From: an uncultured Lachnospiraceae bacterium
GTDB taxonomy: Bacteria > Bacillota > Clostridia > Lachnospirales > Lachnospiraceae
Length of the DNA stretch: 18,368 nt
Direction: 5' to 3'
Assembly: GCA_937916415.1 (NCBI GenBank)
Contig: CALGGH010000070.1
Coordinates: 1-18,368, forward strand
Below are positions 1 to 8,100 of the stretch, piece by piece (the stretch's first letter is position 1; each line of letters opens with the position of its first letter). The position numbers and the translations under genes were made by a program. A model generated the notes under the pieces. It did not search any database, was not told the DNA's origin, and saw only the letters and a program-made list of their open reading frames with translations.

Positions 1-294
1 TTTTATAATTGGAAAAATAAATGTATAGGAGAATTAAAAACAAATGTAAATGAACTTGTTGATGAAAATAAAAATGGTAAAATATTTTTTATCAAACAAA
101 TTTCATTAGACTACAAACTTAATATATATAATTATTCATCAATAAAAGATGAAATAACTTTTTTGGATTATATAAATAAAGGAGTAAAAATTGATTTAGA
201 TATAGGAATTGATTTTACTGGTTCTAATGGCATGCCAGATGAAAAAGATAGCTTACATTATTGGGGAGAAGGGGAAAAAAGGAATCCATATGAA
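1..294 (+). CDS. Copine fragment (eukaryotic), both ends missing
   Basis: Frame 1 is open from the first base with no start codon and no stop. Codons 1-25 (FYNWKN..IGELKTNVNELV) resemble the last strands of a copine C2B domain. Codons 54-57 give FLDY and codons 69-77 give GIDFTGSNG, followed by P and DSLHY. Human copine 1, from memory, has FLDY, GVDFTGSNG and DSLHY in the same order and spacing, and the DFTGSN stretch is the metal-binding (MIDAS-like) start of the vWA domain. Copines are cytosolic, calcium-dependent phospholipid-binding proteins of eukaryotes. Codon use is extremely AT-rich (about 20% G+C by hand count over 240 bases), unlike everything after about base 290. The homology stops near NPYE (codons 95-98), where bacterial sequence takes over, so most of the vWA domain is absent. 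The source is probably an AT-rich protist such as a gut ciliate. This is an internal fragment, not a working gene. Confidence 0.78.
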
Positions 295-296
295 AG
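255..296. other. Junction between eukaryotic and bacterial DNA
   Basis: Copine-type coding similarity is firm up to DSLHY (about base 261) and may run to NPYE (base 294). The bacterial MATE start codon is at 290, and its purine-rich ribosome binding region (about 263-283) precedes it. The two sources meet within this interval and may share a few bases (for example TATGAA at 289-294), so the exact breakpoint cannot be placed by eye. Base composition changes abruptly here. A junction of this kind is typical of a chimeric read, clone or assembly edge. Confidence 0.7.
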
Positions 297-1657
297 AACA
301 AACAGAAAACAAAATGGGCACGATGCCCGTCGGAAAACTGCTGATAACCATGTCGGTGCCGATGATGCTGTCAATGATGGTTCAGGCGCTTTACAACGTC
401 GTGGACTCAGTCTTCGTCTCACGCATCGAGGAGGACGCCCTGACCGCGGTGTCGATGGCGTTCCCCATGCAGACGCTGATGATGGCGCTTGGAATAGGCA
501 TGGGCGTGGGCGTAAACGCCCTGCTCAGCAAGTCGCTTGGCGAAAAAGATTACGACCTCGTCAACAAGTCCGCGACCAACGGCATATTCCTGGCCATACT
601 CAGCTACGTAGCCTTTTTGATAATCGGTCTCACCCTGGTCAAGCCCTTTTACCGCCTGCAGACCGACAGTGAAAACATCTATAACTACGGAGTGACCTAC
701 CTCACGATCTGCTGCGTCATGAGTTTCGGCATCTACATGCAGATCATTTTTGAACGGCTTCTGCAGTCGACCGGCAAGACCATCTATAACATGATCACCC
801 AGGGCACCGGCGCGATCATCAACATCATCCTCGATCCGATCCTCATATTCGGACTCCTGGGCGCTCCGCGCATGGGGATAGCGGGTGCAGCGGCAGCCAC
901 GGTCTTCGGCCAGATTGTCGCCGCCGCCATGGCCATCATCCTGAATCTCAAAAAGAACCCCGAGGTTTCCATTTCATTCCGCGGTTTCAGGCCTGACGGC
1001 AGGATAATCGGACGCATCTACCAGGTCGGCCTGCCTTCGATCATCATGCAGTCCATAGGCTCCCTCATGACCTTCGCGATGAACCGGATTCTCGGCGGCT
1101 TTTCTTCCACGGCAGTCGCCGTGTTTGGCGTATACTTCAAGCTGCAGAGCTTCATCTTCATGCCAGTCTTCGGACTCAACAACGGCATGGTGCCGATAGT
1201 GGCATACAATTACGGTGCCAGGAATCGTATCCGCATGATCAGGACCATGCGCTACGCCACGATCTTTGCGGTGGCCATCATGTCTGTCGGCACTGCCATA
1301 TTTGAGATCTTCCCGAGACAGCTCTTCGCACTTTTCAACGCTTCTGAGCACATGCTTGGCATGGGAGAGCCCGCACTTCGGATCATCGCGCTGCATTTTC
1401 CGATCGCCGCGGTATGCATCATCATGGGATCCGTATTCCAGAGCCTGGGCAACGGAATATACAGCATGATCAACTCGATCATGCGCCAGATAGTGGTCCT
1501 GCTGCCGGCCGCTTATCTGCTTTCACTTACCGGCAACGTCAATAACGTATGGTGGTCTTTTCCGATAGCGGAACTGATGTCACTGATCGTGACCGTATTC
1601 TTCATGATAAAGATAAATAAGGACATCATCAGCCAGGTGCCGGAAGGCATCGCTTGA
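290..1657 (+). CDS. MATE family multidrug/toxin efflux transporter
   Basis: This 455-residue protein is an inner-membrane exporter of the multidrug and toxic compound extrusion family, which expels cationic drugs or metabolites using an Na+ or H+ gradient. The N-terminal block (GKLLITMSVPMMLSMM, then QALYNVVDSVFV) is the family signature. The rest is a run of about twelve hydrophobic helices in two similar halves, the second beginning near VGLPSIIMQSIGS. Length is normal for the family. The frame is open from 209, but ATG at 290 is chosen because AAAAAAGGA lies 6 nt before it and related Firmicute proteins start the same way (M-x-E-x-x-x-N-K-M-G). Its natural promoter is missing because the sequence upstream is eukaryotic. 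The stop codon overlaps the dispersed repeat shared with the convergent kinase gene. The substrate cannot be told from sequence. Confidence 0.92.
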   Translation: MKEQTENKMGTMPVGKLLITMSVPMMLSMMVQALYNVVDSVFVSRIEEDALTAVSMAFPMQTLMMALGIGMGVGVNALLSKSLGEKDYDLVNKSATNGIFLAILSYVAFLIIGLTLVKPFYRLQTDSENIYNYGVTYLTICCVMSFGIYMQIIFERLLQSTGKTIYNMITQGTGAIINIILDPILIFGLLGAPRMGIAGAAAATVFGQIVAAAMAIILNLKKNPEVSISFRGFRPDGRIIGRIYQVGLPSIIMQSIGSLMTFAMNRILGGFSSTAVAVFGVYFKLQSFIFMPVFGLNNGMVPIVAYNYGARNRIRMIRTMRYATIFAVAIMSVGTAIFEIFPRQLFALFNASEHMLGMGEPALRIIALHFPIAAVCIIMGSVFQSLGNGIYSMINSIMRQIVVLLPAAYLLSLTGNVNNVWWSFPIAELMSLIVTVFFMIKINKDIISQVPEGIA

Positions 1658-1693
1658 AAATGACCCTCTGACTCCATCCCCGGGTGTCATTTT
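1657..1693. repeat. 37-nt palindrome-ended dispersed repeat, copy 1 (likely bidirectional terminator)
   Basis: AAAATGAC (1657-1664) and GTCATTTT (1686-1693) are perfect 8-bp inverted ends around a 21-nt middle. The reverse complement matches 12091-12127 at 33 of 37 positions. The element lies between two convergent genes and contains part of both stop codons. A runs at the left end and T runs at the right end fit a terminator working in both directions. GGGGA(C/T)GGAGTCA motifs of this sort resemble REP-like palindromes seen in Firmicutes; that link is inference. Confidence 0.75.
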
Positions 1694-4061
1694 ACTTGAG
1701 GCAGTCGTACAGCTTGCGAACCAGCTGGTCTGCCTTGTAAGGCTTGGCTATGTGATCATTCATGCCGTGTTTCAGGCACTCCTCACGGTCTTCTTCAAAA
1801 GCGTTGGCCGTCATGGCCAGGATCGGAAGGCTCGCCAGTTCGGGATCCTCGAGGGCCCTGATGGCATCGGCAGCTTCATATCCGCCCATCACGGGCATCT
1901 GTACGTCCATCAGTATCAGGTCATATTCTCCGAACGCGGAATTCCTGACCATTTCCACCGCCTCGGCTCCGTTTTCGGCCTCGTCGGCAGTCATGCCCTT
2001 GGCCTTCAGCACGCCCCGTGCGAGCAGCCTGTTGGTCGCATTGTCGTCGACCAGCAGGAAATGCCTGCCCTTCAGGAACTCTTCCATTTCTTCCTTGGAC
2101 ACGGTATCTGATTCACGTGCGGTCGAAGTCTCCTTCCTGCCGCTCTCATGCAGCACCTCAAACGGAATGTTGATGATGTACGTGGTGCCCTCGCCCTCAC
2201 GGCTCTCGACGTTGATGGTCCCTCCCATCATCTCAACCAGGTTTTTGGTAATCGTCATGCCCAGGCCGCTGCCCTGAGTCCTGCTGATCGTGGAATTCCT
2301 TTCCCTTTCAAAGGGTTCAAACACGTGACTCAAAAACTCCTTGCTCATGCCGATGCCGGTATCGGCTATGATGAATGAATATTCCGCAAAGGTCTCGTCG
2401 ATCTGTGCCAGCTTCTGCACCTTGACCTCCACGTATCCGCCCTCGGGCGTAAACTTGATCGAATTGCCTATGCAGTTTAAGAGTACCTGGTTTAATCGCA
2501 GCATGTCGCACATGACCACGCTGTCTTCCATCTTTTCCAGTATCAGCGAAAAATGCAGTTTTCGCGCGCGCACGTCTGCATCAACGATCTTTTCTATGTT
2601 CCGAGCGGTCTCCACCAGGTCGCACCTGCCGGGTTCTATGTGAATGCGTCCGCTTTCGATCTTGCTCATGTCCAGGATGTCATTGATCAGCATCAGCAGA
2701 TGATCGCCCGATGACCTTATCCTTTCGAGGTAATCCCTGACCGTCTCCGGCTCGTCATAATGCTCAAGCGCCAGCTCGGTGAATCCGATCACGGCATTCA
2801 TCGGCGTACGGATGTCATGGGACATGTTGCTCAGGAACTCACCCTTGGCACGGCTCGCGCTCTGTGCCTCCTCCAGTGCCGACTTGAGCGCTATCTGTGA
2901 CCTCTCCAGCTTTTCAAGCGCAGCGAGCTTTTCATTGGTCAGGCTCTCCTTGAGCTTTTCGTCCTGTATGCTCTGTATGATGCCGCTGAACACCTGATTG
3001 CCGTCATCATCACGGCTCAGCTCGCCGGTGCCCCTGTACCATCTGTAGGATCCGGATGCGTCAAAGAACCTGAATTCCTCGTTATATGGCGCGATGCCCC
3101 TGGCACCTTCCTCAAAGGCCTTGAAGACGCGCTCCCTGTCTTCGGGATGCACTCCTTCCATCCATATCTGATGGTCGGGTATCGACGGATCACCCTTGCT
3201 GTCAAGCATGATCCTGAACTCCGGACTCGAGGTTACGCCGGTGATCTCGCCCTGTTCATTGAAATACAGGTTCCATGCGGCGGACTTGGTAAGCTCATGT
3301 ACGTGCTTGTTGGCTTCTTCCGCTGCCGCCTTGGCCTTCTCAAGCTGTTCCTTGCTCCGCGTCAGTTCCCTGGTGGTTTCTATCAGCTTGCGATAGTCAG
3401 GAGTCTCATAGCCGACCAGCAGGATCACCAGCGCCACGGAGATCGCGTAGTATACGATCAGCACCTGTACGTCCGCCACCAGCTGCAGGTATAGCTGTAC
3501 CATGAATCCGGATACCGTGATCGACACGAACGCCAGCAGGCAGTACAGCTGCTTGCGGCTGAATTTGTGCCTGTGAATGATGAGCTTGACCAGCGACACG
3601 ATCTCCTCGAAGACAGGCACGAACATCATCACCATATACAGGGGACCATGCGTATACCTCCTGTTTTCGTCAAAATATATGATCAGATGCGTGAAAGGCG
3701 TGGTGAACACCAGCCCCAGGTAAATCACCATGAATGCGGCGTTAGCCTTGTCAAATACGGTTCTCCTGCCCTCAGGATCGATGTTGTACCTGATGTAAGC
3801 GGGAAGCATCACGGCGGTCATGGCCGCAAAAAAGAAATACGTTACGTTTAAAAAGTAATTAAGGGCAACCGGAACGACGTCAGAATACGAGATGGTGACG
3901 GCCGTGATCGTATCCATGAGTACGGCCATGATCACCATCCGGGCCATTAACCGGAAGCACTTGCTGGTCTCCGCGTCGGTGTCATACTGACGCAGCACGA
4001 ACACATAGTAGATCGTGATAAAAAGAAATCCGGATAAATTGAAATCTATGTTATAGATCAT
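1692..4061 (-). CDS. Hybrid sensor histidine kinase (7TM-PAS-HisKA-HATPase-REC)
   Basis: This 789-residue membrane sensor kinase has a C-terminal receiver. Seven hydrophobic helices fill residues about 8-218, followed by a coiled-coil (220-256) and a PAS domain (about 257-370). The HisKA domain carries the phospho-acceptor H415 in SNMSHDIRTPMNAVIGF. The ATPase domain has the N box (N529, N533), DTGIG (567-571) and a GSGLGM box (597-602). The receiver has the acidic pair D672/D673, phospho-acceptor D719 in LILMDVQMP, T751 and K773. All catalytic residues expected for autophosphorylation and transfer to the receiver are present. There is no HPt or DNA-binding output domain, so a phosphorelay partner would be elsewhere. 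ATG at 4061 begins 6 nt after the stop of the asparaginase-like gene, so the two are probably co-transcribed. The signal sensed is unknown. Confidence 0.93.
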   Translation of the reverse strand: MIYNIDFNLSGFLFITIYYVFVLRQYDTDAETSKCFRLMARMVIMAVLMDTITAVTISYSDVVPVALNYFLNVTYFFFAAMTAVMLPAYIRYNIDPEGRRTVFDKANAAFMVIYLGLVFTTPFTHLIIYFDENRRYTHGPLYMVMMFVPVFEEIVSLVKLIIHRHKFSRKQLYCLLAFVSITVSGFMVQLYLQLVADVQVLIVYYAISVALVILLVGYETPDYRKLIETTRELTRSKEQLEKAKAAAEEANKHVHELTKSAAWNLYFNEQGEITGVTSSPEFRIMLDSKGDPSIPDHQIWMEGVHPEDRERVFKAFEEGARGIAPYNEEFRFFDASGSYRWYRGTGELSRDDDGNQVFSGIIQSIQDEKLKESLTNEKLAALEKLERSQIALKSALEEAQSASRAKGEFLSNMSHDIRTPMNAVIGFTELALEHYDEPETVRDYLERIRSSGDHLLMLINDILDMSKIESGRIHIEPGRCDLVETARNIEKIVDADVRARKLHFSLILEKMEDSVVMCDMLRLNQVLLNCIGNSIKFTPEGGYVEVKVQKLAQIDETFAEYSFIIADTGIGMSKEFLSHVFEPFERERNSTISRTQGSGLGMTITKNLVEMMGGTINVESREGEGTTYIINIPFEVLHESGRKETSTARESDTVSKEEMEEFLKGRHFLLVDDNATNRLLARGVLKAKGMTADEAENGAEAVEMVRNSAFGEYDLILMDVQMPVMGGYEAADAIRALEDPELASLPILAMTANAFEEDREECLKHGMNDHIAKPYKADQLVRKLYDCLK

Positions 4062-4067
4062 CGCGTG

Positions 4068-5087
4068 CTATCTTTCTTCGCAGTAGCACCCCGTCATCCT
4101 CTCCAGCTCCTGATCGTTGCTCATCAGCAGCCACAGCTTGCAATACTGGGCTATCGGAGCACAATCGTATAGCGGAATGATCCCATATTCGTCATAGGAT
4201 CGGATGGTCTCGTACATGGCGGCATCGCCTGATAGTCCGAGCAAAAATACGGGAATGTCCCTGCCATGGGCTTCGCCCAAAAAGGCGATCATCCTTTCAT
4301 CCAGGCAGATGGTTCCGGAATGATAGCTGTTCAAAAGCACCGCCCTTACCTTTTCCGGAATATGAGGATAAACCATGCCGGGTGCGGCATTGACCCTCAT
4401 GATGCCTGCCGTGTCGGACGAAAGCCTGCAGTCTTTGGCACCAAAAAGCTTCTCCCCGTTATCGGGATCCACACCGTAATTATCGCACGGTTCGTAAGAT
4501 GCTTCAAGCCAAGATTCAGCATTATCCGCACTGCAGTCATATCTTCCGTAGAACTGTCCGCGCACGCTGTACACGTAATCAGAGAACACGACCGGATTGC
4601 CCAGGCGGTTGCCCCTGTGGATCATGGGCGACTCACCGTCATTGCAGTAGCTGACGAAAACGCCCCTGCCATGCCATTCCATAATGAACCTGACGGCAAA
4701 AAAGAAATTGACCGGTCCGTTGGACTTAGGATCGCTTAATATCCGGTTTGCGGAAACCATCACTATCGGAACTTTGGAATCAGCAAAGACGTATGAAAGG
4801 ATCGCAGCCGTATACTGGAGCGTGTCGGTCCCGTGAGTGATCACGATGCCGTCAAGGTCCGGCCCGTCGAGTACGTCATTGACTTCTTCAATGATTGAAA
4901 GTACGTGAACTGAAGAAAGGTTTTCACTGAGAATGTTGATCGGCATCGAGACATCAAGATTGGCCTCTCCCCCTGCCTTTCGATATAATTCTATGAGTTC
5001 ATATGCTGCAGTTTTGTCAGTTCCTATGCTGCCATCGACGTTTACGGTGCTGCCTATCGTGCCGCCCGTAAAGATTACGTGAATCAT
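4068..5087 (-). CDS. L-asparaginase family protein (cytoplasmic type), possible active-site change
   Basis: This 339-residue protein has the two-domain asparaginase fold. Enzymes of this family hydrolyse L-asparagine to aspartate and ammonia. The first nucleophile loop is FTGGTIGS, with the expected Thr at T10. The second loop is ITHGTDT, with T87-D88. The order and length match E. coli type I asparaginase, and there is no signal peptide, so it is cytosolic. Oddity: E. coli AnsA has RGNRTTK, ending in the catalytic lysine, while this protein has RGNRLGN (158-164), which puts Asn at the lysine position in my by-eye alignment. If correct, activity may be reduced or altered. The ATG at 5087 has GAGAGG about 11 nt upstream. 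It is first in a two-gene unit with the hybrid kinase. I leave the gene symbol blank because the catalytic set is uncertain. Confidence 0.88.
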   Translation of the reverse strand: MIHVIFTGGTIGSTVNVDGSIGTDKTAAYELIELYRKAGGEANLDVSMPINILSENLSSVHVLSIIEEVNDVLDGPDLDGIVITHGTDTLQYTAAILSYVFADSKVPIVMVSANRILSDPKSNGPVNFFFAVRFIMEWHGRGVFVSYCNDGESPMIHRGNRLGNPVVFSDYVYSVRGQFYGRYDCSADNAESWLEASYEPCDNYGVDPDNGEKLFGAKDCRLSSDTAGIMRVNAAPGMVYPHIPEKVRAVLLNSYHSGTICLDERMIAFLGEAHGRDIPVFLLGLSGDAAMYETIRSYDEYGIIPLYDCAPIAQYCKLWLLMSNDQELERMTGCYCEER

Positions 5088-5130
5088 TGTTCCGCCACAC
5101 CTCTCTATGGATCATTTCCCGGACGTTCTA

Positions 5131-5159
5131 AGGAAAGAAGAGGACTTACGCCCTCTTCT
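5131..5159 (-). terminator. Probable terminator of the large surface-protein gene
   Basis: AGAAGAGG (5136-5143) pairs perfectly with CCTCTTCT (5152-5159) around an 8-nt loop. Read on the minus strand, the stem is followed by TTTCCTT, a weak U-rich tail. It lies about 35 nt beyond the stop of the LRR protein and before the asparaginase-like gene, so it would separate the two transcripts. Confidence 0.55.
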
Positions 5160-5191
5160 CACCCTATTTGAACATAACCTATGGAAGGAGA

Positions 5192-8100
5192 CTATCGTTT
5201 AATCGTAAATTTAACGCTTATGGTCTGGAACTTGGTGAGATCCTGCCCTGAGTATAACGGAGTGAGCTTAACCGTATAATCCGTGTTCGCTGCCAGATAC
5301 GAGGGATTTGCCAGCCATATGGTCACAACTCCCGTATCCTCGTCATATTCCGTAACCCTGAACGCCTTCTTTACCGCATTCGAATTATCGGAGGAAAGTA
5401 TGACATCCTCGATATTGACCGCCATAGCCGTCTTACCTTTTGCAGGTTCCGCCTGAGTAAGCTTGACTGTAGCATACCTCTCTGTCGGAGCAACACTGGC
5501 GTAAAGTACGCTGTCTGAAAGGGTTTTATTCAGCGTAGGATATGTCTGTTTAGGTGTTACCTTGACATCCACGTCCTTTGTCAAGGAATTCCCTATCGTA
5601 AATCTCAGGGTCAGATTATATACTTTTCCTGATTCAACGTATTTATCATCATCTATGTACAATAATGCCACATTTTTCTTTGAAGGGCTCAGTTCCGCTA
5701 CAAAATGCTGCTTTGAGTCATCCTGATAGTATCCCCCCATATCATCTTTTTCCTTGACGGCCACATCCGTGATCTGACCGGAATAATTGCTTATCTTCAT
5801 TGTGTATGTGATATATGAAGCCGCATCTATAGGGTTCAGGGTACCGGATGCCTTAGGTGTCAAGGTTACCTTGGAATCCGTGATCTTCAACGTGATCTTG
5901 GTGTCTGCCAGCTCTACCTCATCATCATCGGTCTTGACCCTCAGGCCCTCAAGCGTATAAGCATAACTGCCCGCAGAAACCTTAGCCTTTTCAACAAGTT
6001 GTATCGAAAGCACCCCGTCCTCGCCGCTGATCTTTGCGATATCCTCAAGATCGGGAGAAGCCACCTTCACAGGTACTGCTTTCAGATCATTTATGTCCAG
6101 CTCCCCAACAGCACCGGTAGGCAGATTTGTAAATGAGTATGCGGTCGAAACAGTCTCCTCCCCCGCACAGGTCTTATTCAGCTTGAATGTTCCGGACTTA
6201 AGCTTAAGTGCAGGCTTTTTGTTAACAACCTTGACGCTGAAGCTTACGGCATCGAGCGTCACGTCATCGCCGTCTCCGTAGTGAGCCGTGGGAACAGCCT
6301 TAAATTTATAGGTGGCCTCCTTGACATCATTGGAAACGCTGCCTATTTCAATGACTCCGTCATCATCGAGCTTGATCCCGTCAAGAAGTCCCATCGCGGA
6401 GTCAACATTCGCCTTACCGGTATAGACCGCATCATCCTCAAAGCCGCTCGGTGAGGCATCATCCTGATTCAGCTTGACATACAGACTCGCACTCTGATTC
6501 GGGAACGCCTGATTAATCACGGCTGAGGCGGCACTAAGCGTCGCCTTGGGCAGCGCACTTGTTGTTTTAAGAGTAAAAGTATACTTGAGCGGCTTGCTCC
6601 AGGTTTTGTCCTGGACATATATCACGGCCTTTCCTGCCTGGGGAGTCCCATCCTTAACCTTAAGCCTGATCACATCGGTGCTGATCGCTTCATCTATATC
6701 CGGAACCTCAAATATATCCAATCCCGATGAAAGACCCAGCCCGATGTAATTATCCGATTCGTACGTATCCGTATCCAGTCCCTCCAAACTGACGATCTTT
6801 TTCTTAGTCTTTTTGTCCAGCAGCCAAAGCTCATATTCCTGATCCGAGGCGTATGTACTGGCCGTCGCCGACGTAATGTTAAGCACATATTCGGGAGACG
6901 TGGTATATGTAGGTATCTTGATCGACTTCCATACGGGAGTATTATATCCGGCGTATTTCAGATAAAGATACCCGGAGACAGCATCACTGCCATCATCATT
7001 CTTCCAAAGCAAACTGTCAGTTCTCGTGATTATGTAGTTTTGGTTATCCACCTGCGTGATATTAAAATTCAGCGCAAACGGGTCGTTTTCGGGATCTACT
7101 TTCTTGCCATCCTTATAATAATCGATACCCACCAGATAGATCTCCTCTATCTCGGCATCCTTAACACTCTGGGTCAGTTTAACTGTGCCGCTCAGATCTG
7201 AATCCGAGACCGAATAGCGATAGAAGAGATTTATCTTCCCGGTCATCTTGATGGTCGGGTTCAGTGCAGCATTTTTAACCGTTACCTGGGTTATCGGGAT
7301 GGAGAATGATCCCGCGATCTCCCCCCCGTACACCAGCTTGCCGGTGATATAAAGCTTGTTCTTGTCTTTATACTCCTTTTCGAGGGTCTTGGCAGTCTTG
7401 TTGCGAATATAATATCTTGAGGTATCCCGATCATATACAACCGCCAGATCCGAGCAGACAGTACCGGTACTGCTTCCCACATGCAGAGTCAGATCATTAT
7501 TGTAGATCTCATATCCGTACACGGGTGAAATATGTATTACCGTACCTACTGTTGATACCGAATTGACGGTAACGGCGGACTCGGCCATACGGGGAGTGGT
7601 ATCGGCGGCACGGACTATGAACTGTACCGTCGTGTCTTCGGTAGGCTCACCACCTTCGCCGTTAACGGTTATGGTGATGACGGTTTCTCCCACAGCCCCC
7701 TTCTTGATCGTTATCCTGTTGGAATTATCCTTGCTGGCTGCACTCTTAACCGTCGCAATCGCGGTATCCGAGCTCGTCCATTTGGAATCGGCAATAAGGG
7801 ATCTCGTGGTCACCCCGCCGGTATAGGCCTCTATCCCCACATCCAACACTATATTGCCGGAACTGAGTGCCGCCTTGTCATACACAAGCATAGGCACTTC
7901 CCTGATAACATCCTCCCCATCAGTGTCTATATCGTATATTTCCGCATGGGTCTGGATCGCATGCGGAGTGACCTCCGGTATCTTGAGGGCGATCTCGGAA
8001 ATCACAGTGTCTGCCTTTACGCTGACCGGAATCTGAAGCTTGGTCGAATTGGTTCGTGAGGTAACGGTAATCAAAGCATTGTCTACCTTGGAGATCGCAC

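Noticed and set aside
209..289. Longer N-terminus of the MATE protein starting at 209
   Set aside because: It translates the eukaryotic DNA in another frame; ATG at 290 has a ribosome binding site and matches family N-termini.
163..672. Plus-strand 169-residue open frame running from the copine into the MATE region
   Set aside because: Only its first ~44 codons are copine; after ~294 it is an out-of-frame shadow of the MATE gene.
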